From Saprospiraceae bacterium (lineage in GTDB: Bacteria; Bacteroidota; Bacteroidia; Chitinophagales; Saprospiraceae), in assembly GCA_016714895.1 (NCBI GenBank), contig JADKBV010000001.1:1364001-1428000 (forward strand): a DNA stretch of 64,000 nt. Direction: 5' to 3'. Shown here one piece after another: positions 53,203 to 61,347 of the stretch. Made by a program: the position numbers and the translations under genes. How positions within the stretch are numbered: position 1 is the first letter of the stretch; each line of letters starts with the position of its first letter. The notes beneath the pieces were generated by a model, which saw only the letters and a list, made by a program, of their open reading frames with translations, searched no databases and was not told where the DNA came from.

Positions 53203-54702
53203 ATGAAGAATTTAATTAGAATCCAAGTTGTTTTTGCGCTCATTGTAGTCCTTTTCAGTGCCTGCAGCAAAAAAGTAGAAAAGTCGTCAAATACAGGATG
53301 GCATTACAACGATCCTGCCTGGGGTGGTTTTGAAAAACTCAATTACGAAGGTCAGATTGACGGTCCGAATCTGGTATTGGTTGAAGGTGGTACTTTTACC
53401 ATGGGAACCAGTTTACAGGATGTTACGTATGAGTATAACAACGTTCCGAGAAGAGTCACCGTCTCATCCTTTTACATGGATGAAACAGAAGTTTCCAATA
53501 TCAATTACAAAGAATATCTTCACTGGTTGAGGGTATATTATGCCAGTTATCCTGAAGTTTACAGAAATGCACTTCCTGATACCTTGGTATGGAGAGAAGA
53601 ATTGGCATATAATGAGCCATTGGTAGAAACCTACCTGAGACATCCATCTTATGATGATTATCCGGTAGTTGGTGTAAACTGGCTTCAGGCCAATGAATAT
53701 TGTAAGTGGAGATCCAACAGAGTCAATGAAGCTCTTTTGATTGAAAGAGGTATCCTTAATACCAATCCTGATCAAAGAGATTCTGACACGTATGACAATA
53801 AAGCATATCTTGCAGGACAATATCAGGGTAATGTTAAAAAGAATCTGAAAGACTTAAGTACAGGTGGTGAAAGACCAGTAAAGTTTGAAGATGGTATTTT
53901 ACTTCCTGACTACAGATTACCTACAGAAGCTGAGTGGGAATATGCTGCTTTAGCGTTACAAGGTAATCAGCCTACATCAGAAGATGAATTAATCACTGAC
54001 AGAAGATATTTCCCTTGGAATGGTAATACCATTCGTTATAAGACCAGAAACAAACAACAAGGTTTGGTTATGGCAAACTTCAAAAGAGGTCGTGGAGACT
54101 ACATGGGTATGGCGGGAAGATTGAATGACCGTGCTTCATTCCCTGGTCCGGTAAGAACATTTTTCCCTAATGACTTCGGCTTGTACAACATGGCTGGTAA
54201 TGTCAATGAGTGGACAGCTGATACCTACAGACCTACAACAAGTACAACGTTGAGTGATCCTGAAAACCACGATCTGAACCCTTTCAGAGGTAATCAATTC
54301 CAGGAATTGGTACTTGACGAAGAAGGAAAACCGGTAGAAAAAGATTCTTTGGGTGCTCTTAAAAAGAGATATATCGATGATGAAGAAGCAGCCACCAGAG
54401 AAAATTATAAAAAAGGTGATTTGAGAGGTTATAACGACGGAGACGAAGATTATATCAAATATCTTTACGGCGAAACAACTTTGGTTAATGACAAATCAAA
54501 AGTGTACAAAGGAGGTTCATGGTCAGACAGATTATTCTGGTTGTCTCCAGGCGCCAGAAGATTTAAGGATGAAGACAAATCAAGCAGAGACCTTGGATTC
54601 AGATGTGCCATGATTCGTGTCGGTGGTAGCGCCGGTAATGAAGATATGGGTGGAAACACCTTCCAGGAAAGCGGTAAAAATGTAAAAAGAAGATATAAGT
54701 GA
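53203..54702 (+). CDS. gldJ: Gliding motility lipoprotein GldJ
   Basis: About 499 residues from ATG 53203. The lipoprotein signal is MKNLIRIQVVFALIVVLF with lipobox FSAC. The body is a formylglycine-generating-enzyme-like (SUMF1) domain: LVLVEGGTFTMGTS, SSFYMDETEVSNINYKEYL, YPVVGVNWLQANEYCKW, DYRLPTEAEWEYAAL, FGLYNMAGNVNEWTADTY and GGSWSDRLFW. GldJ lacks enzyme activity in studied species and is needed for gliding and for T9SS stability with GldK/PorK. The insert between about 215 and 260 and the acidic stretch near 430 are usual in GldJ. The codons are notably AT/AGA rich, as in highly expressed genes here. A terminator separates it from murF. Confidence 0.93.
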   Translation: MKNLIRIQVVFALIVVLFSACSKKVEKSSNTGWHYNDPAWGGFEKLNYEGQIDGPNLVLVEGGTFTMGTSLQDVTYEYNNVPRRVTVSSFYMDETEVSNINYKEYLHWLRVYYASYPEVYRNALPDTLVWREELAYNEPLVETYLRHPSYDDYPVVGVNWLQANEYCKWRSNRVNEALLIERGILNTNPDQRDSDTYDNKAYLAGQYQGNVKKNLKDLSTGGERPVKFEDGILLPDYRLPTEAEWEYAALALQGNQPTSEDELITDRRYFPWNGNTIRYKTRNKQQGLVMANFKRGRGDYMGMAGRLNDRASFPGPVRTFFPNDFGLYNMAGNVNEWTADTYRPTTSTTLSDPENHDLNPFRGNQFQELVLDEEGKPVEKDSLGALKKRYIDDEEAATRENYKKGDLRGYNDGDEDYIKYLYGETTLVNDKSKVYKGGSWSDRLFWLSPGARRFKDEDKSSRDLGFRCAMIRVGGSAGNEDMGGNTFQESGKNVKRRYK

Positions 54703-54743
54703 TGACATAATATTTTTGTGAATATCATCAAAACTTAAAGACC

Positions 54744-54776
54744 AAAAAAGGCGTTCAATCTCTGAGCGCCTTTTTT
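54744..54776 (+). terminator. Intrinsic terminator of gldJ
   Basis: A 14-bp stem (AAAAAAGGCGTTCA against TGAGCGCCTTTTTT, one G-U pair) with a 5-base loop and a T run, 41 bases past the gldJ stop and just before murF. Confidence 0.9.
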
Positions 54777-54794
54777 TATAGACAAAAATCCACT

Positions 54795-56078
54795 ATGTAT
54801 ACCAGCATCGAAACTCTTTACACTCTGTTTCTTCAATCGGCGGACATTGTCATCGACAGTAGAAAGATCAAGTCCGATTCCCTTTTTTTTGCTTTAAAAG
54901 GCACGCAAACAGATGGAAATAAGTTTGCGGAAGCCGCCTTACAACAGGGTGCTTTGGCAGCCATTGTCGATAACCCCGATCTCAAAGATATCGATGGATG
55001 TTATTGGGTGGAAGATGTATTAACATCCTTACAGGATCTGGCAAGACATCATCGAAAAACCTTTTCTTTTCCGGTGATTGGACTCACAGGTTCGAATGGC
55101 AAAACCACATCTAAAGAACTACTTCACGCAGTGTTGTCTTCTACCTTTTCGGGTTCTGCTACTCAGGGAAACCTAAACAATCACATAGGCGTACCGCTTA
55201 CCATACTTTCTGTAAGACAAAATCCGGAATACCTGATAGTCGAGATGGGCGCCAACCATCAGGGAGAGATTGCCTTTTTATCCGGCATCTCAAATCCCGA
55301 TTACGGATTTATAACCAACATAGGCAAAGCACACCTGGAAGGGTTCGGCGGAGAAGAAGGCGTCAGGAAAGGAAAAACAGAACTTTACCGGCACTTACTC
55401 GCTACCGGAGGACACCTTTTTGTCAATGGAGAGGATTTAAAACAAACCAGTTCCGTTCCGGATTCTTTCCCAAAAGAAAAAATTTATTATATATATCCGT
55501 CGCCACATTTGGTGACCAACCACAATGCGACTTTCCTTTCATTTGTATACAATGATCAAACGTATGAAAGTCAATTGGTTGGAGATTATAATATTTCCAA
55601 CATCGTCACAGCTATCGAAATCGGAAAATATTTTGGTGTAAAAGAAGCTGATGCCATAGAAGCTGTGACACAATACAGCCCTTCCAACAATCGCTCTCAA
55701 CTGAAAGCATGGAAAGGAATGTCACTCATCATGGACGCCTACAATGCAAATCCTTCGAGTATGCGTGCCAGTGTCCAAAATTTCGGACACCATCCTGCCG
55801 GTCAAAAAGTCCTGATACTCGGAGATATGTTTGAATTGGGAGAATGGTCACAAAAAGAACATGAGGATATGGTAAAATTTTGTGAAACCTTTAATTGGGA
55901 AAAAGTCATTCTGATCGGTCAGGAATTTAAAAAATGTTCCGGTAATCAAACCAATTACGAATTTTATAATTCACCTGAAGAAGCACGACCTTCTTTTAGA
56001 AAGTTGGAAAACAGCGGGGCCGTTGTTCTTCTCAAAGGGTCGAGAGGCATCAGTCTTGAAAAATTATTAGAATCATAA
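54795..56078 (+). CDS. murF: UDP-N-acetylmuramoyl-tripeptide--D-alanyl-D-alanine ligase
   Basis: 427 residues. An N-terminal domain (1-80; IVIDSRKIKSDSLFFALKG) binds the UDP end, and the ATP loop is GLTGSNGKTTSKE with K103. NLNNHIGVPLTIL, MGANHQGEIAFLS and ITNIGKAHLEGFGG are the central Mur ligase motifs; SLIMDAYNANPSSMRA is the C-terminal domain motif. It adds D-Ala-D-Ala to UDP-MurNAc-tripeptide, the last cytoplasmic step of stem peptide synthesis. murF after gldJ is a widespread order in Bacteroidota. The flavoprotein gene follows after 35 bases. Confidence 0.96.
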   Translation: MYTSIETLYTLFLQSADIVIDSRKIKSDSLFFALKGTQTDGNKFAEAALQQGALAAIVDNPDLKDIDGCYWVEDVLTSLQDLARHHRKTFSFPVIGLTGSNGKTTSKELLHAVLSSTFSGSATQGNLNNHIGVPLTILSVRQNPEYLIVEMGANHQGEIAFLSGISNPDYGFITNIGKAHLEGFGGEEGVRKGKTELYRHLLATGGHLFVNGEDLKQTSSVPDSFPKEKIYYIYPSPHLVTNHNATFLSFVYNDQTYESQLVGDYNISNIVTAIEIGKYFGVKEADAIEAVTQYSPSNNRSQLKAWKGMSLIMDAYNANPSSMRASVQNFGHHPAGQKVLILGDMFELGEWSQKEHEDMVKFCETFNWEKVILIGQEFKKCSGNQTNYEFYNSPEEARPSFRKLENSGAVVLLKGSRGISLEKLLES

Positions 56079-56113
56079 ATGATCGGCTACCTCACACGGC
56101 AATATCCGGTCTC

Positions 56114-57328
56114 ATGATCCAAAAAGACATCATCATCATAGGTGGAGGGGCCGCAGGCTTTTTTGCTGCCATCAACGCCAAGGAGCTCAATCCCGGGCTG
56201 AAAATCAGCATCCTGGAGCAAGCAGCTACCGTACTGAATAAAGTTAGAATTTCAGGAGGAGGCAGGTGCAATGTTACCCATCACTGTTTTGACCCTAAGG
56301 AACTGACAGGTTATTACCCCAGAGGGCAGAAAGAACTATTGGGACCTTTCTACAGTTTCGGAGCGAACGATACGGTTGAATGGTTTGAGTCAAGAGGTGT
56401 CAAATTGTATACTGAACCGGACGGATGTATGTTTCCCGTTTCAAACAATTCAGATAGTATTATCCAATGTTTTTTGAAAGCCTGCTCGGATTATGATATC
56501 GAAATCATCAACAGGGCAAAAATGAAAGATTTTACCGTTCAGGAGGCCGAAGAATACAAATTCAGCATATTTACAGAAACCGGTACGTATCAGGCCAAAA
56601 AAATGATGGTCGCCACAGGAAGCAGTCCGTTTATGTGGAATCTGCTCGAACAAAAAGGTTATAACATCGTATCTCCCCTGCCCTCTTTGTTTACCTTCAA
56701 TATACCCGAACATCCTATAAGAAATCTGATGGGTCTGGTAGTTACGGATGGAAAAGTCACCATTGAAGACAGTAAAATATCCACAACCGGACCAATTTTG
56801 ATAACCCATTGGGGGTTGAGCGGTCCTGCTGTTCTCAAAGCTTCAGCTTGGGGAGCCCGGCTTTTGGGAGAAAAAAACTATCATTTCAGGATTCTGGTAG
56901 ATTGGATACCCAAAATTTCAGAAGATGATATCCGAGCATTAAAAGACAGTATGGCCAAAAAAAAGGTAATAACCAATGCCCGGTATGATATTCCGGCGAG
57001 ATTGTGGACCTTTCTGACCGAATCAGTGCTTACAGACAAAGACAAAAACTGGGCATCATTGTCGAAAGAAGAACTTAATCTTTTGGTAAAACAATTAAAA
57101 AACTATGCCCTTGAGGTCAAAGGGAAAACGACTTTCAAAGAAGAATTTGTTACCGCGGGAGGAGTGTCCTTATCTCAAATCCATTTCAAAAGCTTTGAGA
57201 GCAAAATCCATAAAGGATTGTATATGGCTGGCGAAGTCATCGACATCGACGCTGTCACCGGAGGTTTTAATTTTCAGGCTGCCTGGACCGGTGGTTTCCT
57301 TGCCGGTAAGAGTATGGCGGAAGAGTGA
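56114..57328 (+). CDS. HI0933/YhiN (BaiN-like) family flavoprotein
   Basis: 404 residues. The dinucleotide-binding loop is IIIIGGGAAGFFAA (residues 6-19). The family marker KVRISGGGRCNVTH follows at about 45-58, then MVATGSSPF, ISTTGPILITHWGLSGPAVL and the C-terminal FAD contact GEVIDIDAVTGGFNFQAAW. Members are FAD proteins of poorly known function; a distant relative, BaiN, reduces bile acid intermediates. The protein is cytoplasmic. It is probably co-transcribed with murF. Confidence 0.93.
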   Translation: MIQKDIIIIGGGAAGFFAAINAKELNPGLKISILEQAATVLNKVRISGGGRCNVTHHCFDPKELTGYYPRGQKELLGPFYSFGANDTVEWFESRGVKLYTEPDGCMFPVSNNSDSIIQCFLKACSDYDIEIINRAKMKDFTVQEAEEYKFSIFTETGTYQAKKMMVATGSSPFMWNLLEQKGYNIVSPLPSLFTFNIPEHPIRNLMGLVVTDGKVTIEDSKISTTGPILITHWGLSGPAVLKASAWGARLLGEKNYHFRILVDWIPKISEDDIRALKDSMAKKKVITNARYDIPARLWTFLTESVLTDKDKNWASLSKEELNLLVKQLKNYALEVKGKTTFKEEFVTAGGVSLSQIHFKSFESKIHKGLYMAGEVIDIDAVTGGFNFQAAWTGGFLAGKSMAEE

Positions 57329-57466
57329 GGGTGCATATTTATTTAAAGAATAGGATGTCGCTTTTAAAAAATTTTAGCTCCTTGAAGTTCAAAAAACATT
57401 TTATTTTACTTGTAGTTTACTTCATTTGGAACCATTGCCTTACTTACGCTCTTAAGTAGTTTCAGT

Positions 57467-57769
57467 TTAGGTTAATAAAGTTTCAATAAATTCAGTATCT
57501 CTTCTCATATCACAAAAACCAACGACAAATAAACGACTCGAATCAAACTTGTAAAATAAATAGTAATCTTTGATGATCTTAACCCGAATCTCCGAATTTT
57601 CGGACTTCTTTCCGGATTCGGGATATTTTGCTAATATTTTCAGTGCATTTTTGATGGTTTTATAAAGCTTCCGGGAAAAATATTTTGTACCATTTCTTTG
57701 ATACCAATAGAAAAGAATTTCATTTAAGTGTTAATTAGCAGTTGCTGTCCAAATTATTTGTAAAGCCAT
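57467..57769 (-). pseudogene. RelE/ParE family toxin with in-frame stop at codon 13
   Basis: The ATG at 57769 overlaps the last codons of the antitoxin, as is normal for such pairs. The frame reads MALQIIWTATAN, then TAA (57733-57731), then continues HLNEILFYWYQRNGTKY, IKNALKILAKYPESGKK, IRVKIIKDYYLFYKFD and MRRDTEFIETLL to a stop at 57467. This is a full-length ParE/RelE toxin of about 100 residues in all but the one codon; a CAA to TAA change (Gln to stop) would explain it. No ATG follows soon after the stop, so an active product is unlikely. The toxin would have cut mRNA or blocked gyrase. Confidence 0.85.
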
Positions 57770-57990
57770 TTTTCAATACTTTCTTCAACTTCGGCATTTG
57801 GAATTGTATCTCCTGATTTTATTTGGGATAAACTCTTATCTAAAGCTTGTTTGTAATGCTCAGGTATGCTAACCATCTCGCTATTTTTCGATTCTATGTG
57901 AATGAGACCTAAAATTTCTTCCAGCAGAGAGTCGTCGGCAGATTCTAATTCTTTGTAAACCTTATTTTTTAATTCAATATTGGACATCAT
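57754..57990 (-). CDS. Antitoxin of the RelE/ParE module
   Basis: About 78 residues from the ATG at 57990 (the frame is open from 58017; tandem ATGs at 57990 and 57987 suit best). The N-terminal half (MMSNIELKNKVYKELESADD, then SLLEEILGLI) is helical; the C-terminal half HYKQALDKSLSQIKSGDTIP and VEESIEKWLYK is the pattern of small addiction-module antitoxins that wrap their toxin. No ribbon-helix-helix or Xre domain is evident. It is intact, while its toxin, which overlaps it by 16 bases, is broken. It may survive as an anti-addiction remnant. Confidence 0.8.
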   Translation of the reverse strand: MMSNIELKNKVYKELESADDSLLEEILGLIHIESKNSEMVSIPEHYKQALDKSLSQIKSGDTIPNAEVEESIEKWLYK

Positions 57991-58424
57991 CACTTGTTTT
58001 ATGTTATAACAAATCAAAACTTAAAAAAGTGCCATTTTTTCTTTTAAAAAATCAAAATGCTGACCGCAAAGATAAGGATTCCGGTTTAAATGCCTGAAGA
58101 TCTCCGGAAATATGGATTTCTTCACCAATATAAATCATCAATTGATTTGAACGTGAAGGTTGGGTTTATTTTTTTGGAAGTTGAAATGAATGTTCAATAC
58201 AAAATGTTTTCAAAAAAAGAAGTATTACGATAGCTATTAAATTAAAGTATTGTTCATCTGAATTCTTTTTTGTTGGGCATTATTGGTGTTTTAAAGATAT
58301 ATTTACGATGATTCATGATGATTCGCCGAACTTGGTCAATAAAATGTAAATTAATGCAAACAAACTCCATCAAAATTTTACGATGTAACTTATGAATTGT
58401 AAAATAACCTTAACTTTTTTAAAT
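57991..58424. other. Intergenic region, nothing recognised
   Basis: About 430 AT-rich bases between the antitoxin start and the hmuY terminator. A short direct repeat (GATGATTC near 58308 and again ten bases on) is the only pattern. No gene or clear promoter is seen. Confidence 0.45.
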
Positions 58425-58468
58425 AAAAAAACACCTTACAAAATCTCTCTTTTGTAAGGTGTTTTTTT
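58425..58468. terminator. Strong terminator downstream of hmuY
   Basis: A 19-bp perfect stem with core CACCTTACAAAA/TTTTGTAAGGTG, flanked by A and T runs, and loop TCTCTC. It ends 17 bases before the hmuY stop and works for the minus strand; the symmetrical A/T runs allow the other strand too. Confidence 0.92.
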
Positions 58469-58485
58469 TTCTTTTTTATTTCAGA

Positions 58486-59067
58486 CTAAAAATTTTTGCT
58501 GCCATCCGGCTGAAAAACATAACGGATGGTATATTTTATTTTGGTAGGTACTACCGGTGGAACAACTACTGCTCCGTTGTCATCCGTAGGAACGGCAGCC
58601 AAAACTTCCATTTTAGCATATTTGCCCTTTGCTGTTTTGAATACAAATACTTTTCCTGCAATAGGTGTAAAAGTACGGGCTACGGGATTGTAGGTATACC
58701 ACTCATCTTTGATGGCGGTATCTGCTCCATTGTCGGTTTTATAACCTGTTTCAGGTGCTTCTGTGACACCTTCCAACGTATTATCGAGGATAATCGCACC
58801 ACCTTGTCCGGCTCTGCCTTGTCCACCATTAACGATAAAAGTAACCAATTCAAGACCGAAATCCCATTCAGAGCTTTTCGCCAAAGAATCAACAGTCACA
58901 ACCTGACCTTTTTCAAAATTCAAAAAAGTAACCGCTCCTGTTGGTTTGGCAGATACTGAAATATCCACAGTCGCTTCAACCGGTTGTGAATCTTCATCAC
59001 TACATGAAGTTGTAAAAACCATGACCATTCCGGCAAAAACACTTAATAATAATAATTTACGAAACAT
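58486..59067 (-). CDS. hmuY: HmuY family haem-binding lipoprotein
   Basis: 193 residues. Lipoprotein signal with lipobox TTSC (about residues 19-22). The mature part has the HmuY pattern (PF14064): VTFLNFEKGQVVTVDSLAKS, SSEWDFGLELVTFIVNGG, then GAIILDNTLEGVTEAP, and the conserved GKVFVFKTAKGKYAKMEVL. HmuY is an outer-membrane lipoprotein that takes haem from host or environmental carriers and passes it to the receptor HmuR. The hmuR gene lies 10 bases upstream, so the two form an operon. Which residues hold haem here is not clear; the His pair of the P. gingivalis protein is not obvious. Confidence 0.88.
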   Translation of the reverse strand: MFRKLLLLSVFAGMVMVFTTSCSDEDSQPVEATVDISVSAKPTGAVTFLNFEKGQVVTVDSLAKSSEWDFGLELVTFIVNGGQGRAGQGGAIILDNTLEGVTEAPETGYKTDNGADTAIKDEWYTYNPVARTFTPIAGKVFVFKTAKGKYAKMEVLAAVPTDDNGAVVVPPVVPTKIKYTIRYVFQPDGSKNF

Positions 59068-59077
59068 ATTTAATTAT

Positions 59078-60298
59078 TTATTGATTTGAAAATTGACATA
59101 TAAAAGTGGCCATTACACTGGTTCCGGCCATATTTGGTGCATTGACTTCATCCATGTGGTTGAGCAGATTGTTGACTGCCAATTGTAAAGTATACATTTT
59201 TTTAAATGTTTTTTGCACACTCATGTTTACATTGACAAAACCGGGGGCAAACTCTTCATCCATATTGGCAAATCCGTTTCCGTCCAGATCCACAACACCC
59301 CAACGACTTCTGTAGATCGCCCTGACATTGGCAGACCAATCACTTTCCGGAAAAGTATATTCAAACTTTACATTGGCCATATGCGGACTTCTGCCCAACA
59401 ATCCTGAATAATCAGATAGTTTCATGATTTGTGCACTGCCGGTCGGACTATTTCTCCCAAAAACCTTCTCGTCCCGGATAGCACTAATAACTGCCTGCTC
59501 GCCGGTAAATAAAAACTGATAACCGGCACTCCAGGAAATGTTTTTCCGAATATTTCCGGAAACATTACATTCCAAACCAGAGGTAAAGGCTCTTTTGGTA
59601 TTTTTGTAAGAAAAAACAAAGGATCCGTTGGATTGAATAGCGACCGGCAAATAATTAATGAGGTTCTGAATATCGTTGTAAAACAAATTAGCTTCCCACG
59701 AAAGTTTTTGTTTTGGGTCGCGATAATTATATCCCATATTAAATCCATGAGATATCTCCGGACTCAATGTGGTTATATGGTAAGCCTCGGGCAATATCTG
59801 TGCAATCGATCCGCTTAGTAATTCGTTTTCCATATTCTGAATCGAAAACTCATTGGCACCAAAAATTCGGTACCCCTGAGCTGCCGGATTGGCGTAAGAA
59901 AGGTAGAGCTGACGGAAATCAGGAGCTTTAAATCCTCCTCCGTAAGAAGCCGTAAACCCTGAATATCCGTTTATTTTGTACAATGTGGAAAACTTTGGAC
60001 TCAACCGGCTGTCGTAAGCAGAATTGGCATCATAACGCAATCCCGGTACTATGGTCCATTTTTTATTTACTTTGATTTCTGCCTGTGAAAAAACATAAGT
60101 AATATGTTGGTTTTGTGCATCTCTGTAGCGCATTGTTTCCACTACCTGTTGATTATATCCTGCACCGGCTATAAATTGAATATTTTTATTGATTTCCCAG
60201 TCATTTTGTTGTTCCACCCTATAATATTGCTGAATAAAATCATCCGCATAATATACGATACCGTTTTGCTGCAGCAGAGATTGATCATATCTGTACAA
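59078..60298 (-). CDS. HmuR-type receptor, C-terminal barrel fragment
   Basis: 406 codons covering the barrel. FKAPDFRQLYLSYANP is the loop region typical of haem receptors (compare the FRAP/NPNL motif), and the last strand ends MATFICQFSNQ rather than with a terminal aromatic. A Met codon at 60298 opens the frame but has no independent signal peptide, so this part alone cannot reach the outer membrane. It is the distal half of the split receptor. Confidence 0.8.
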   Translation of the reverse strand: MYRYDQSLLQQNGIVYYADDFIQQYYRVEQQNDWEINKNIQFIAGAGYNQQVVETMRYRDAQNQHITYVFSQAEIKVNKKWTIVPGLRYDANSAYDSRLSPKFSTLYKINGYSGFTASYGGGFKAPDFRQLYLSYANPAAQGYRIFGANEFSIQNMENELLSGSIAQILPEAYHITTLSPEISHGFNMGYNYRDPKQKLSWEANLFYNDIQNLINYLPVAIQSNGSFVFSYKNTKRAFTSGLECNVSGNIRKNISWSAGYQFLFTGEQAVISAIRDEKVFGRNSPTGSAQIMKLSDYSGLLGRSPHMANVKFEYTFPESDWSANVRAIYRSRWGVVDLDGNGFANMDEEFAPGFVNVNMSVQKTFKKMYTLQLAVNNLLNHMDEVNAPNMAGTSVMATFICQFSNQ

Positions 60299-61239
60299 AC
60301 TGGCATACAGCCGAAGGGTGGAATGGACTTTTTATTCCATCGGTGATACAATACCGGATTGACATTGAGGTCTGTAGTAGTTCCGTTTCCGTTGATTTCC
60401 AGACTTTCCTGATTGATAGAAAACAAGGATTTTTGAATACCCTTAAAAAAACGGTTACTCCACACCATTCGCGTTTTGTCGGAAAAACGATATGTCCATT
60501 TCAACTGAAAAGTAAAATCCTGATGCGGGTCAATAGTTTTTATCGAGGTTTCCGGTGTCAGGTCATAACCCTGAGAGCGGTTGTAATGACCAAACATATA
60601 CAAGGATGATTTGCCGATTTCCCGATTGAGGGAAGCAAAAGCATCCAGGGTACGGAAGCTACCGTAACGAAGTGAAAATTTAGACAGATTTTGCCTTCTT
60701 TGGTCGGTGAGAATATTGACAACACCTCCCATAGCTTCACTTCCATACAGAGATGATGAAGGTCCTTTGACAATTTCGACTTTGCGGATGTTGCCTACTG
60801 CAAAACGGGTAAGATCCAAAACGCCTCCTTGTCGGCCGGTGATTGGCTCACCATCGAGCATAATCAGGGTGTAATCAGGATTCATTCCCTGTATCTGAAT
60901 GCCGTTTCCGAAAACTCCTCCGCCTATAGCGCTGCTACCTGCCGCTGCTGTGACGACGATGCCTGATTGTTCCTGAAGTACATCGCTAAGCTTGATCATA
61001 CCTGCATTCTGAATGGACTTTGCCTGAATGATAGAGGTAGGAACGGTTATATTGGAAAGCGAACGATCAGCACGTGTGGCGGTGATGACTGTTTCTTCTG
61101 CTATGGTTTCCATCATCTGTTCCCATACTACAGAATCAGAGACGGTACCCTGAGCTTTGAGGAAAGTGCACCCAAAACAAAACGTCGCTATAAATATATG
61201 TTTGTATAAATTCACGACGCAAAGGTCAAAAATAAGCAC
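60169..61239 (-). CDS. HmuR-type receptor, N-terminal plug fragment
   Basis: 356 codons: signal peptide (ending FLKAQ), a short TonB-box region with ETVITATRADRSLSN, the plug (LSDVLQEQSGIVVTAAAG, IQIQGMNPDYTLIMLDGEPI, VEIVKGPSSSLYGSEAMGG) and the first barrel strands. After RWNKK (about residue 309) the frame departs from the family (SIPPFGCMPVCTDM) and ends at 60169, so the last 47 residues are out of frame. Confidence 0.8.
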   Translation of the reverse strand: MLIFDLCVVNLYKHIFIATFCFGCTFLKAQGTVSDSVVWEQMMETIAEETVITATRADRSLSNITVPTSIIQAKSIQNAGMIKLSDVLQEQSGIVVTAAAGSSAIGGGVFGNGIQIQGMNPDYTLIMLDGEPITGRQGGVLDLTRFAVGNIRKVEIVKGPSSSLYGSEAMGGVVNILTDQRRQNLSKFSLRYGSFRTLDAFASLNREIGKSSLYMFGHYNRSQGYDLTPETSIKTIDPHQDFTFQLKWTYRFSDKTRMVWSNRFFKGIQKSLFSINQESLEINGNGTTTDLNVNPVLYHRWNKKSIPPFGCMPVCTDMINLCCSKTVSYIMRMILFSNIIGWNNKMTGKSIKIFNL

Positions 61240-61295
61240 CGATCTTTTGTCATCACAATGTCAATTTGCAGATCGGGCTGATTTTTTTTTGAAAT

Positions 61296-61335
61296 CATCC
61301 ATAACATGTTGAATTGATGCGACATGTTATGGATG
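61296..61335 (-). terminator. Hairpin past the M56 peptidase gene
   Basis: CATCCATAACATGT (61296-61309) pairs perfectly with ACATGTTATGGATG (61322-61335), 12 bases after the stop at 61348. On the minus strand it is followed by ATTTC, without a U-tract, so it may be a weak terminator. Confidence 0.55.
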
Positions 61336-61347
61336 AAAACATATATG

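Larger units (their letters stand above)
59078..61239 (-). pseudogene. hmuR: HmuR-type TonB-dependent haem receptor, split by a frameshift
   Basis: Two overlapping frames, 61239-60169 and 60298-59078, together make one normal receptor of about 720 residues. The break is at a run of five A on the minus strand (T at 60329-60333). With one more A, RWNKK continues VHSTLRLYASLYRYDQSLL and joins the second frame without loss. This may be a true inactivating mutation, a phase-variable tract or a sequencing error. hmuY directly downstream is intact, which argues for selection on the pair until recently. Confidence 0.85.
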
